Assembly: GCF_047663525.1 (NCBI RefSeq)
Contig: NC_092602.1
Span: 7,747,501-7,811,500 of the forward strand
DNA: 64,000 bases
From: Anas platyrhynchos
Taxonomy: Eukaryota > Chordata > Aves > Anseriformes > Anatidae
Direction: 5' to 3'
Positions 8,560 to 20,800 of this stretch are shown here, piece by piece. Position numbers and translations under genes: made by a program. Below the pieces are notes generated by a model that was not told the DNA's origin, did no database searches, and saw only the letters and a program-made list of their open reading frames with translations. How positions within the stretch are numbered: the stretch's first letter is position 1; each line of letters begins with the position of its first letter.

Positions 8560-11500
8560 CACCTTGAGAACTGATGTCAGCAAGCCAGTATTTGTGTTAC
8601 TGAATGCAGATTTCTTCCATCAGGGGCTGCAGACGGCAGCTTGTGACATGACCGGGTGAAGGCCAGTGGAGTTCAAACTCTGGAAGCCAGGAGGGTAAAT
8701 ATTTGCTTTCTAGGATTTCTGCAATTAAATTATTTTAATGGTCATATTAGAAGACTGCCTGAAAGAGCTGGACATTTTTAAGGGCTCTCTACTAAAAAAA
8801 TATAGCAATGTGGAAGTTATGCTGGAAAATACTGGCACTAACAGTTACTAATACTTGTATATTCTTTCTATGCTATCCCACTTATCATTATTCCTATATC
8901 TCTGCGTTGATTCACCTGGCCTAATTCAGGGAACGAGATAACACATTGTTCACTTATCCCCATTGACCCTTGGCATGAGCAGAAAAAAAAATAATTAATT
9001 AATTTTAAAAAGTCTAGTTTTAACTTTCTCCATATAGGAAAAAGAAGTACTGCTAGGCAAGAACCAGGAGCCAAGCAACGTGGAAATCCTCTGAAATTTC
9101 TTAGGAGAAGCAGCAAAGCAAACAACTACAACAAAGGAAAGTGTGAACACAAGGAGATGGTAACACATCGGTGGTGGGATGACTGTAGGAAATATTAACT
9201 GAAATATTCAGCAGGATTTTCCCTGAGGCTTCAGAAATGCAGAGGACCAAGAATAAGAAGGAATGTTGGAGTGCAGGGACAGACATGGTGTTATCTGGTC
9301 AAGGTGTGTGTTACCACATCACCAGGTACACGGCAAAACCTAGCAGAGCTGGGTGAAACAGGAGAATGCTCCAGGCAATCATGTTTTGATGGCATACGCT
9401 GCCATCAGGCTCCTGAAATCACCATCATGTTTTGTGTGTTTAGACTCACCATCTTCAGAGCAGCTACACTGCAGCCTTTTGGAAACAATGAGCATGCTGG
9501 CTGTGCAGTTTCTTCCCGTTATCTATTCTGCTTTCCATCCATCAAAATCTGCCCGATAAATGTAGTCTTCCTTTTAATACATGTACATTGCTTGTCCAGA
9601 AGAAACTACCCATTCTTCCTCTGAGATAGAACCTCTGTTCCTCAAGTTAAGCAAAATTAATTTTTATACTAGCTAGTCTGTAGATTTAACTAAGTATATG
9701 GGGATAAAATAGTTTCCCTCCAGGTTGTGTGCCTTTGGCCAGCCTTACTCCATTTCACACCCATCGCGAGGTGAATGGTAGCATTGCAAATGGAAATAAC
9801 TAGTGATTAGCTGGTGATAGCCCGCTGATTTCAGATACAAGCAGGTGGCACAGTACACATTCTCCTGGCAAAGCCAACGTTACCTGGCTTAAACAAGGAC
9901 TTGTGGCTTACGTGACTTCAGAGGAGTTACGCCAGAAATGACCTGTGCTTAGAAGTTTCAAGGCACACAGTGTTCTGCAGCTCAGAGACAGCAGTTTCTC
10001 ACCAAAGCAGAGCCCATCTAGGCCCTTTGGTTCTCTGCACCAAGGCACGAGGTGAGTTGGATCCAAAAAAGGGTAAGAAAAGTTTTTGCAGTCAGCCAGG
10101 AGTCCAAAATACTGCACTCGTATTCAGACCCCGGAGCCTGTAATGCTGCCAAGGCTACAGGTTTGGCATTTTTACACACTCGAGATATTAATTGTAGGCT
10201 ATTCCCTTGATAGTAAGAGTCTGCTTTCATTTCTAAAGCATGAATCAAGTTTTAAGAGTAAGGAAAGAGAAAACAGCCTAAAATCCAGAGTGCTTATTCA
10301 GGAAATGTAGGGTTCAGCACCCTTCAGTAGGATCAAATGCATGTTTCTGTAAGCGATGGCAAGGACATCTTCCCCTTCAGAGTCCCTGAAACTACATCAG
10401 GGTGCCCACAGCACCCAGGGTGCTGACACATCCCTAGGCCATCTAGCTGAAGCTAGGCCTGCTGATGAGTGACCAGAACCATTCTGACTTTTTTGATCTC
10501 TCACAAGCTCTCTGATGCCCCAAAATTCCCCACTCACAGGTTAGCTAAGGCCAAACAGGTAGTGGGATATAGACTCAGGATTCCTGTGTCCTAATGATGA
10601 GAACATCAAAGAAACATTAAAGACTGATGTAGAAAAAGTCGGTGGCCCCATTTATTTAGAAAAAAGGATTTAATCTTTTACCCACAGATCAATCTGCTGA
10701 CTTTCCCTTCAATATCCATTTAAGTGACATTCTCATTCTCCCTTGGCTACCTTTCCCTATTTTAATGTTTTATTTCTCTTCTACCAATGAACCTTAGGTT
10801 CCTTCTGTGTCTCCTTCTTCCCCATTTCTCAGTCTCTCATTTATTATTGATGTTGCCAAGAAAACCTCTACTAAACTGGCCTTTTAAGTCACAAAAATGC
10901 TGTCATATTTTGGATTTCATAATCTGATTTCAACAAAAGGACCACCCAGAGTGGGAAAGCGAGCATGTGAGCAGCACAAGAGTGTGTTATGAGAAAACTC
11001 CCAGAAGGGTACAGATTTTTCCACCAAAGCTATTTTTGGCTTCCCCAACCTGTACAATATACAAAGCTGCTGGTGCTCAGTTCAATTCTGAGGACACCTC
11101 AATTTGCAACTCATTCTTAAATTTACAGGCTCGAGCCTTACGTCATTTCTGAGAATTCTCTGTGATTAAGACCTGCTAGAACAGGTCTGTTACACTGCTG
11201 GAATTCACCATCTCTTGTAGTGTTACCTACTAAGGAATTCTCTTCCTATGTCTTCATTTTATTTTCTTAGATCTAGCCTCCTTGGCTCACCATAGTCAAT
11301 GAATCCAAAGAGTATCTGAGCCAACCTTCCAAGCACCAGTGTCTCCTCCCTTCTCAAGCCTATAAATATCTGCACAAAACCTCTGTAATGTAAAGAAGAG
11401 GCACAATCTCTGCTAAACCCGGATCCACCTCACATTATAAACAGCCACTGCCAAAGGCTGGGAGCAGAACACACAGTCAGAGCCCTGGGGCTTTTATCCT

Positions 11501-11580
11501 AATGGCAGGATGCGCCTCCTGCCAGCTCCCAGTTCACCTGCAGTCTCCTCCACTGGAAAAATCTCCCACGCCCAAATAAC
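8560..11580. other. Intergenic interval between PLA2G1B promoter and MSI1 3' end
   Basis: About 3 kb without a supported exon. AT-rich in parts (for example around 8985-9005 and 10620-10680). No transposon or RNA gene was recognised. Confidence 0.6.
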
Positions 11581-11603
11581 GAGAGAGGACAGTTTTCAAA
11601 TAA

Positions 11604-11609
11604 TTTATT
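11604..11609 (-). terminator. MSI1: Candidate MSI1 poly(A) signal (distal)
   Basis: A second minus-strand AATAAA, 97 nt beyond the first. Confidence 0.4.
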
Positions 11610-11700
11610 AGGAATTTAAAACTGAAATCTGGAAAAAGGGTTACAGGTGTGGAGAGAACAAACATTGGAGTGTAATAACTTACTGGCTTAAAAACACAGC

Positions 11701-11706
11701 TTTATT
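11701..11706 (-). terminator. MSI1: Candidate MSI1 poly(A) signal (proximal)
   Basis: AATAAA on the minus strand, about 3.1 kb after the MSI1 stop codon. Confidence 0.4.
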
Positions 11707-14229
11707 ATTTTTTTAAAAAAATGCCCACCCTGAAACCGGAGCCCCAGCCTCCAGGCAGTGGCAGCACTGGCCAGAGAGTGAATCGCAGCCCAGCAGCAGC
11801 ACAGCTGGCCTGGGATGTCTGGAGGGGGCACGGAAGCAGTTCAGCGCGTATACCAAGAGGGAGGAAAGCGCTGGCCGCAGACCCAAATTTGAAGTATATA
11901 GAATAAAAATAAACCCAATAAAATGCAGCTCTTCTTTACTTAGGAAATATTTAAAAAAACAGACATACAGACTCTTGTCTCAGTAACAAAAATTATTGCT
12001 TTGTGTTTTCAGTACTGATCTGTTAAGTACCCTCTTACCTAAACAGAACTCTCCAAACACATCGCCCACGTCAGGACAAGCTCCAGCACACGGGGAGGGG
12101 AGGGATGGGAGAGAAGAGCCCTGTGGGCACGGCGGCCCTCCCGGTCCTGTCCTCAAAGCCCCTCTCCCTTACGGGGGCTCAGTTTGGGGGAAGAGAGGGA
12201 ATGATTTTTAAAACTTAAGATGAAGCTGTTATTTCCCTGGGAAAAGAGTTTGGCTGCATCTTAATAAAAGGCTTAATCACCCCCCTTAACAAGGTCTTTG
12301 GTTCACTGAAATCCAGACCCAAACCTGCCCCGTATGCTCCTGCGGGAGGCTTCCCCGGGCACCTGGTGCCAAGGGAAGCCCCGGCAGGTTGTGGAGAAGG
12401 GACCAGACCACCTCCGCACGGGACAACGGACAAATTCCCACAGTCTTCAGAACACAAGAGTAAAGCAAATGGGAAGCTGCGATTCTATAATTCATATAAT
12501 CCCTGAGAAGCCCTTAACCCGCCCCCAAATCACCACCCTAATGCTTTTCTCCCCGTTAACGCCTCCCCAACCCAGCGCCCTGCCCTTCAGAGAACGACCA
12601 CCCGCATCTCCCCCCAACCTGCCTGCCTCCCCTTTCCGATACCCTCGCCTCCGGAGGAGGAGGATCCCTTTCCCAGGAAATCTTGACGCAAGCGATAAGT
12701 GTTTGGAGAGTGGATTCCTTCCAAAGTAACCCAGACAAACAGTGGCGGCAAAGCCCTTTACCTAAAGCCAAACCAGAGGCTGGCACTGCGGAGCCCAGCG
12801 ATGGAGTCTGTACATCGAGCGATTGGAAGCAGCTTTGACCCGCTCAGCAAAACAGCCGGTGGCCGGTACGTTTCACCCCCGCCCCCACCCCCCCTTTCGT
12901 CTCATCAGAGGTCTTAAAATCTTACAGTAAAAGGTGTACAAAAAAAGAACGGAGTCCTGTCAGGATTCTGCTGGAGAGTATTGCTCACACTGCGGCACCA
13001 AGTCCAGGACCTGGAGCTGCTCCTCGGAGCCAGGCTGCACGTGGCAGCCAGGTTCAGCTCGCGATATTTACATATTATACAGGAGGAAAAAGAAAATCCC
13101 ACGTAAAACTAAACCTAGGAAAACAAAAAAAAAAATCTTTCAGCTGTAAGATAGTGTTTTTCACTTAGCAAAATATACATTTGTTTTGTTCCATAGCGAT
13201 GTCCAACGTTTTCGGATCCTTGGAGTTTCACACTTTTCAAAGCCTCACATTTACAAAACAGAAACAATTAAAAACAGTTTCTTTAAAAAAAATAGAAATA
13301 CATCAGTTCCTCTCATCCTCTGCTCTCTCTGCGTCTCGTTCTTTCCTTCAGAACTGCATTCTTGTTACATACCGTGCTTTAAAAACACTGACGACAACAA
13401 CAACAGAGTTGAAAATATTCAAAACAGTTTCAAAGCCAAATAAAAATACTCCTCAATAAAAACTACCTAACACAATCACAAAGCCAATTCATAAAATATG
13501 TCTACTAGCTCAGGAAAGAGCAAACAACAAAAAGAAGGGGGAGCCCCAAAAAAGATAAAAAAATAAAATAAAAAAATAAAACTAACAGCTAATAAAATAA
13601 ATAAAAGAAGAACCGGTGGGCTGGGGGCAGGGGAGGGGGAAGCGTAAACCGTCGGTGGTTAGTAAGAAAGCGAGATGATCTCCTCGGGTTCAGTCCAGTG
13701 TGGTCTGCTCAAAGGGAGAGATCAGGGCAGGGCGGCAGGAGCCTGGCAGCCGGCCGGCAGTGTGCAGTTTGACTCGAGAAAAAGGTAACCGTGGCTCATC
13801 CCCCGAGGCTCACCAGATCCTCCAGCCGCTGTCCTCGGTTAGGTCACTGGGGAATCTGCGGGACACAGCAGGGGGAGGAAGGGACAGGATCTAGAACAAC
13901 CAACGGCTTTCCTCTCGGGGCTTTCTCCCAGGGTTACCCGGCAGGAATAACTCAGCAGCCAGACCTGCCCCGACACGGGCTTGCCCCGCACCTCGCTGGC
14001 ACGGCAACGGGGCCCAGCAGAGCTGCTTCCCTCTGTAACAGCACCAACAAGGCTCCACACGCCGTGCAGCCGGCCTGCCCCGACCTGCGGAGCTCCTGGC
14101 TGCGGGGAGGCTGCAGCCAGGCAGGGTCCAGCCACAGCTCCAGCACCCAGCTCAGTGCCCAGCCAGGCTCCGGGGGCCTTGTCCGGACACCCTTCCCTGC
14201 CAGCTGTTCCCTCCTTTAAAAAAAATAAC

Positions 14230-14248
14230 TTTTTTTTTTTTTTTTTTA
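14230..14248. repeat. T homopolymer tract
   Basis: Uninterrupted T run in the probable MSI1 3' UTR; reads as poly(A) in the mRNA sense. Confidence 0.9.
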
Positions 14249-14806
14249 ACTTTTTAAGCCAACAAACTTCAGCCGTGTTCACAGACCAGACGCCATCCAC
14301 CAGCTCCCTCCCAGGCCCAGCTGAGGACCAGAATCAGAACTGATCACACCCAGATTGCCCTCTGCCCTTCTCCCAGACAGGAGAGGAAAGCCCTGCCCTG
14401 CAGAGACGCGGTCTCAGCAGCAGTGAGAACAACCAGCCACATGGGCAGGCTCCCCCTGCCAGCCAGGTGAGCCAGGCTTGTCTCAGGATCACCACGGGGT
14501 CATGATTCTGGCCAAGCCTGCAGACCTCTCCTCCTCCTGTCAGTGCTCTCATCTCCCCCCCTCTGTGCCCAGACACCAAGCGATCCCTCCACAATGCTCC
14601 CAGCCCGAGGAGCAGGAAACCAACCCCTGTGTGCAACAGAGCCCTGGGCTGGCCACAGGACTCCCTGCGTGGGCTGGGTCAGGCCAGCGAGCCTCCCCGC
14701 AGCCTCCACAGCCCCTGCTGGGAGCCCAAGCTCAGAATTTCACACTTCTCTAACTACCCGGGCCTGTTTGAAGCTCTCTTACCTCCTGCCTCCTTGGTCC
14801 CCAGCT

Positions 14807-14848
14807 TCAGTGATACCCATTGGTAAAAGCTGTTGCAATCAAGGGACC
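14807..14848 (-). CDS. MSI1: MSI1 coding exon 14 and stop
   Basis: Encodes the conserved C-terminus [13 protein letters not shown] and TGA (14807-14809). Too short for an open-frame scan; recognised by its match to the vertebrate Musashi-1 end. Confidence 0.96.
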   Translation of the reverse strand, partial: GPLIATAFTNGYH

Positions 14849-17800
14849 CTGCGAGGAAAGAGTTAAAACCCCCTGTTAAGCAAACAAAAGAGAAGTGAAG
14901 AAAATTACTACCAAAACATATTCAGTCACGGTTCAGATGCTGGGAGAGCAGTTCCAGTTGCAGGTGCCAGGACTAAAGGAGCCCAGCAACCCGCAGGACA
15001 CTGCGTCAGGGCCAAGATGAGCTTTGGGAACATCTGGGCCAGGTAGGGGGAAGGTCTGGAGATCAGGACCTTGAGTTGTGGCTGGAGAGAGCCAGCGGAG
15101 CCCAGGGAAGCAGCAGGCTCCCAGCGGTGGCATTTCCCGACCAGAAAGTTGTCTGCCCTCCCCCTGCTCACCTCCATCACCGCGTGGAGATGCAGCCCCC
15201 TCCCCTGCCCCCGCCACCACCCTCCCCCTGCGCAGAGCCCACCAGGGAACACTCACCCCTAGGCTGTGGCCAAAGCCGGTGCTCGGGGCCGGGCTGGCAG
15301 CGCTGATGTAGCTGCTGACCCCTGAGTCCTGGTTGGCGGCTCCGTAAAGCTCCGCCATCGGCCCGGGGCTGGTGGTGCCCAGAAATCCGCCGGTGCGACT
15401 GGGGGTGGAACCTGGGGGAGGCAGCAAAACTGGTGTGAAGATCCCCAAAACGTAGGCCCGTCCCGCCCCGTGCCCCGGGGAGGAAGGTGGCACTTACCTG
15501 TCCCTCGCACCACGGCTGCCGCCGCCGCTGCTGCCGCCATTGGTCCATACGCAGTGAGGGGGATTGCTGCAAAGGAAGGCACGGGCACCTCAGGGACCTC
15601 GTGGCTCCACGGGGAATTCCTCAACGGGGCCCCTCCTGTCCCCGCTGCGAAATTCCAGGGCCATGCAGGCACATCGGCCTCGTGCAGTGCGCAGGATGGC
15701 CACGGAGGAGAGCAGGGGAGTGCCCAGCCCTGCCTCTGCTGCTACCCTTGCACGGGGGGACACGAGCCATGCTCTGCTAACCCCACATCCCGGAGCAGCT
15801 GAGGGATGTGGAACAGCTGAACCAGAGAGACAGATAAATCCCAGGGTATTATAGGTACAAATTTTGGCTATAAAAGTGGAGAAATCCAGCAGCTCGGAGT
15901 GATCCTCAGTGATGTGAGGCTCAGCCCCTCCCCTCTGTTTCGACTTTCTTATTTTAACAGCCTCTTTCTACCTATTTCTCTGCTCAAGGCACGCCATCCT
16001 CCCTGCTTTCACACCTGAACTGCTCAGCCCCTCGCTGCTCGTTGCAGACGAGCAGGAAACATATACCGAGGGAGCAGGAACTAAAAATGGCTTAATTAAA
16101 ACAGTAAGTCTTAATTTATACGTAGCAGTTTTAATTCCCAACTCGACTGCCATAGGCAACCAGCCCTCGGGGCAGGAGGCATGCAGCCAGCGTGTTTCTC
16201 TTTGCCCTTAAAATGACTGGGTCAGCATTTCATGCTTGAATGTGAAATTCGCCGTGATTCTGTTTAGAGCACCATAAAAAGAGGTCAGAACAAATCAATC
16301 ACGTTAAGGCTGAAATCCAGACTAGCTTATAAGGGAATATTTAGTAGCAGGCACCAGCCTGTTTCAGGCAAACGTCACGCAGGGCTTAGATCTGGGTTTG
16401 CCTCTCGCTGCAGGCCCCGGGCCAAGGCGAGCATGCTGCAGCTCCGCATCGCCCCCAAAGACACCGCTCTGGGGAGGAAACGCTGCTGGCAGCCGCCCGC
16501 CTGCCCCACCGCTGCTTCAAGGCCCTAAAACAGATGAATGAATGTGCTTTTAATGAGAACAAGGGCCAGGCCTTTTCAAGGACTCCAATTCTTTTTTTTT
16601 TCCAGGAAAATCCCTTCTGGCTTTTGCAGGCTGTGTATGGAGGGACCAGGTTGGTGCAGCGACCACAAGGCACCTGCGCGTTCTCCCTCGGCTCGCTGGA
16701 GCAATCAGCCCCACTTGTGCCATCCCCTCAGCTCAGCTCCCCGTGCCAAGCCCATTTGCAGGCGCTCAGCCACTCGAGGCACGAGGGCCCTTGAGCTGCG
16801 GGGCCTTTGTAGGATCCGAGGGGGCCCCGCGCTGCGCGGGACCAGCTCCAGCCTACACATGGGAACCTCGCGGCCTCGCCAAGAGGCTGCGCAGCGACTG
16901 CTTAGCAGTAGGTAAGCGGAACGGGGAGGGAAGAACGCCACGATCCCCAGCTGGTGCTTCAGCCAGACACTCAGGACTGGAAGCTGGCGTGGCACCCAGC
17001 CAGGCAAAGCAGCATTGAGAACTTGCTGTTGTGCAGGGCCCTGCTGCACCCCAGCTGCCAGCGGGCCCCCGGCCATTCACCTCCATGAGGAGGGGCACGG
17101 TGCAGCCCGGGGCGGACCTCGGAGGGAAAAGTACTTTTTTTTGTCAGGTCCTCTACAAATTTTATAGGTTTTGCTGGGAAAATGGCACGTGCAAATACAC
17201 ACCGAACCCAAATCTCCTTTGTTTGGCAACCAAAAGGCTTAGAGATGGGGTCAGATGCTTATGCAGTTGCATCCGTGATGTCAGGGAAGGATATTGTTAA
17301 GAGGGAGCTGGGATTTCATCTCCTCCTACCTCCCTCAGGGCAATTTGCTCATTGCTGGCTGCCAACCTCAGCATCCCGGAGAGCGGAGACTCCCTGAGGA
17401 CCGACAGGGCTCTGTGCCACAAAACCCCCTTTCAGCCCTGTTCGTACCAATAATTTCGGGGGAGCTTCTCAGGAAGCTTTTCCACACCCCCACTGCAGAG
17501 ATTCGCACCCTGAGACAGGTGGGGGCAAGGAAGCGCTGGAGAGGAGGCACACCATGGACATGAGATGGCACACGGGGAGTGGGGTGCTACACAAAGCTGC
17601 TCTTCTACAACAGATACCACGGACACGACAGAGCTGGGGGAAGCATGGCCGTGGGAGGGAGAGTGGACAGAAGGAGCACCGCCTAGAGAAGGCACCGCAC
17701 ATGGTGCAGGGGCTGAGGATCCAGAGGGTGTTTACACTCTGAGCCAGGACTAGCCCTGGAGCACAGCCCTCTGGCCTCGTTTCATCCCACAGGGACTGAG

Positions 17801-20800
17801 GGACCCTACACCTCCTGCTCAGGGATGTGGGAGCGCCCCACGCCCTCTCCCTCCTCCCAGCACTCCAGAACTTGTCCCTGCAGCAGCTCAGGTTCAGGTC
17901 ACTCGTGGACCTTTGAGAAGTCACCCTGCTCTCTGGAGTTTTCCGTACCTGACTTAGACCCAGCCCAGGGCGAGGAGCTAAAAAAGAGGCCAGCAGCAGG
18001 AAATGCCATTTCGGAATTACAATGCCTTCACCTGGTGTGACCTGCACTGCCCTTCTCAGAGGCAGCTCACAGGGCCCTGCTTCCCTCTCCACCCTGCCAG
18101 CCCCAGCTGTGGATGGAGCTCGCACGGAGGGAACAAGGAGCTCTCCCAGCCTAACTGCAGCAGGCTGTGGAGCAGCAACACCACTGGAACAGCCCAAAGC
18201 CCCCTTTGCCCAGCTTGTGAGTTTAGGAAATGAGCGGGACTGACCTGTGAGCTCAGGGAGGACGGGGGCACTCGGGAGAGGGGTCCGCTCTACACGGAAC
18301 TCTAAAAACGAAATGCAAGACAGCTTAGGAACCCATCAACCGCCCCCAGGGACACCCCGCAGACAGGCAGCAGCCAGGGCTGCTGTGGGAGCAGGCTGCG
18401 ACCGGGCCAGTGCCTTCTTTAAACTAATTTCTAACTGGTGCTGAAAGGTGCTGGGCTCCTGCCCTGGAGACTGAAAGAATCCATTTGTCCTTAGTGTAAA
18501 TCTGGAAGGGAGGGCAAGCGCAAGCTTCACCTGCAGCCCAGCCCAGGTTTTACAGCGAGGCACTCGAAGCCACGGGGACTGAGAGCCATGAGCTGCGTTC
18601 GCTCGGAGCTTCCAGGCAGCCAAGAGGCAACAGCAGCTTTCAGCCACAGCCAGCCCGGGCTTGCCGGGGGGAAGAGCCGACTGCCCACTGCCAGCCCCTG
18701 CCAGCAAGGCTTCGTGTAACAACCCTGAGACTGAGGGGGGAGGTAAGGAGGGGATGCTCGGAGTTGCCACTTCTCTAGAAAACAGCAAGAAGGGCTTTTT
18801 TCTCTGCATGTGCTCAGCCTCCATCCCTGGGTTGACAGGGAAGGGGAAGGAGAAGAGGCCCCGGGCAGCTCTGGCAGCTGCGGCACAGCAGGCTCCAGCC
18901 ATTGATGGCAGCGGCTGTGTCCTGGGCGCACGGCGGGGCTGGGAGCTTCAAACCCCTCAGACAGGAGGGACGGGCAGCCCACAGCACAGCAGGAGCTGCG
19001 AGAGGTCCAGGCAGGGCTCACAAGGCAACCACAGCATGCAGGCGCCTGTGTTTTGGGTGCCGAGGGGTTCCCCAGCCCATGGCAAGCTGCAATTCAAACT
19101 CCCCTGCTACTTTCAGAGCGGTGGCAACTCTGGTGAAGAGAGACAGACACACACACAAAGGCAGCGAGACAGGCAGAGCTGCGGGGGCCCTCCTGGGTAA
19201 CAGCAGCAGCCCTACGGAGGAGGCTAACATAAAGGGCAGCAGAGCAGCCTGGGGCTTTTCCTGTCACCGGGGTGTGAGGATAATCCTAATGAAGGACAGG
19301 CTGCTCCCACCTATTCCAGGGCTTCTCCCCTCCCCCTTCCACATCCGTCTCCAATTTAAAGAAAGACCAAAAAGGGGGGGGGGGAAAGGGGAAAAGGGGC
19401 AGAGCCTGGGTCACGGATCACGCCAAGGACTCCCGTCACCTGAAGGCAGGCAAAGAAAAGGAGTGGGGAGCACTCACCAGGGAACTGGTAAGTGTAGCCG
19501 GGCGCGATGCCAGTGTAACTTCGACTCGCGTAGGTGGCAGCCTGGAAGCCTGGATAACCTGGGGAACAGAACAGGGCGCTGTTACTGCAGCCTCACCGTG
19601 TCCCTCTCCTTGGTGCCCGGCTGCTCACGAGCAGCGTGACCACTGCCCTCAGAAAGAACACACACACACAGCACAAAACCCAGGGAATCGCTGAGGCAGG
19701 GAACAGGATGCATGTGAGCTGGCGCTTTAACAGCCCCATTGACTTTTTCCCTCGCTCCCAACATGTAGGGACACGAAGGTTTCCTTCTCAGCAGCTCACA
19801 GCTCTGCAGAAAGCCTTAGTCTGATGCGTCAGCTGGACTTAGGGACAGATCGGGGAGGTGGTGGCATCTGAAAGGCTGAAAGCTCTGAGTCACTTTTGCA
19901 CCAGAGATGCTGGCAAATGCAGGCAGAGCACTTCTTCCCGGAGCCGGGCAGGAGGACAGTGCCTGCCACTCCCGGGAAGCCGTCCACCTCTACAGCACAG
20001 GCCTGTGAGAACGCCGGACGTTGACTCAGAGACGAATATTTGATTTGAGATCTCCCAAGAAATGAATACGTGGATTCTGCAATGACTCAGCTCGAGCCTC
20101 GCTACTTTAAAATTCAGATGGCTTAGAAAAGGCAGAAGCCCAAACCGCAGGCTGAAGATTTGTTTTCCTTCAATAAGTCCAGTGAAAACACTGGGGGAAA
20201 AAAATGCCCTTTTGGGGGTTTTGTTCAGTGACTGCCTGTTATCGGCAGGCTTAGCAAGGAAAGCCAGGCTGAGTACAGCCTGTCCAGCAGCACCAGCGAT
20301 GATCCTGAGCAAACAGAGTGCTCCTGGTTCGGCTCGAGGCTGGCCAGAGCAGGGGGAGGGAGGAGGGCTGGGAACAGAGACCATGCTGGAAGGTTCGTGC
20401 TCCATTCAGATCCAGGCACGAGGCTTTTGTAGACCTGGAAGTGGAGGCTGCTAAAATCTTGCATCTGAGTGCATCCACCTCAGAATCACTGAGGGACACG
20501 AAACCCAGCTGGCTGTCACTGATGGCCCTTTATAACAGTCCCACAATAGGGGTATGGTTTTCCTTGCACTAGCAGATACTTGCTGTCCGTGGGAGGGAGG
20601 GAATGAAGTGAGACAAAGCTTAACTAAAATGTTAAGGGCATTTTCATAGTCTTCAAGCAACAGTAAGAACCTTTATAAGGGTGACTATTTCAAGTGGAAA
20701 CTTTGGGGCTCTTCTAGGAACTAATCCATCAGAAAGCCTGTAGAAGCACAGGGGGAAAATGCTTGGGCATGGATTATTCCGCATTTGGCTCAGCTCTGAG

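Larger units (their letters stand above)
11600..14806 (-). other. MSI1: Probable MSI1 3' UTR
   Basis: The sequence from the stop codon to the first AATAAA signals has no splice-compatible coding exon. It is U-rich in the sense strand around 13080-13620 and holds homopolymers (14230-14248). Minus-strand AATAAA signals near 11701 and 11604 suggest a 3' UTR of about 3.1-3.2 kb. The length is inferred; nearer sites could also be used. Confidence 0.5.

Noticed and set aside
13839-13880. An alternative last MSI1 exon ending just past CCCGCAG
   Set aside because: It would give a few unrelated residues; the exon at 14807-14848 encodes the conserved C-terminus with a proper acceptor.
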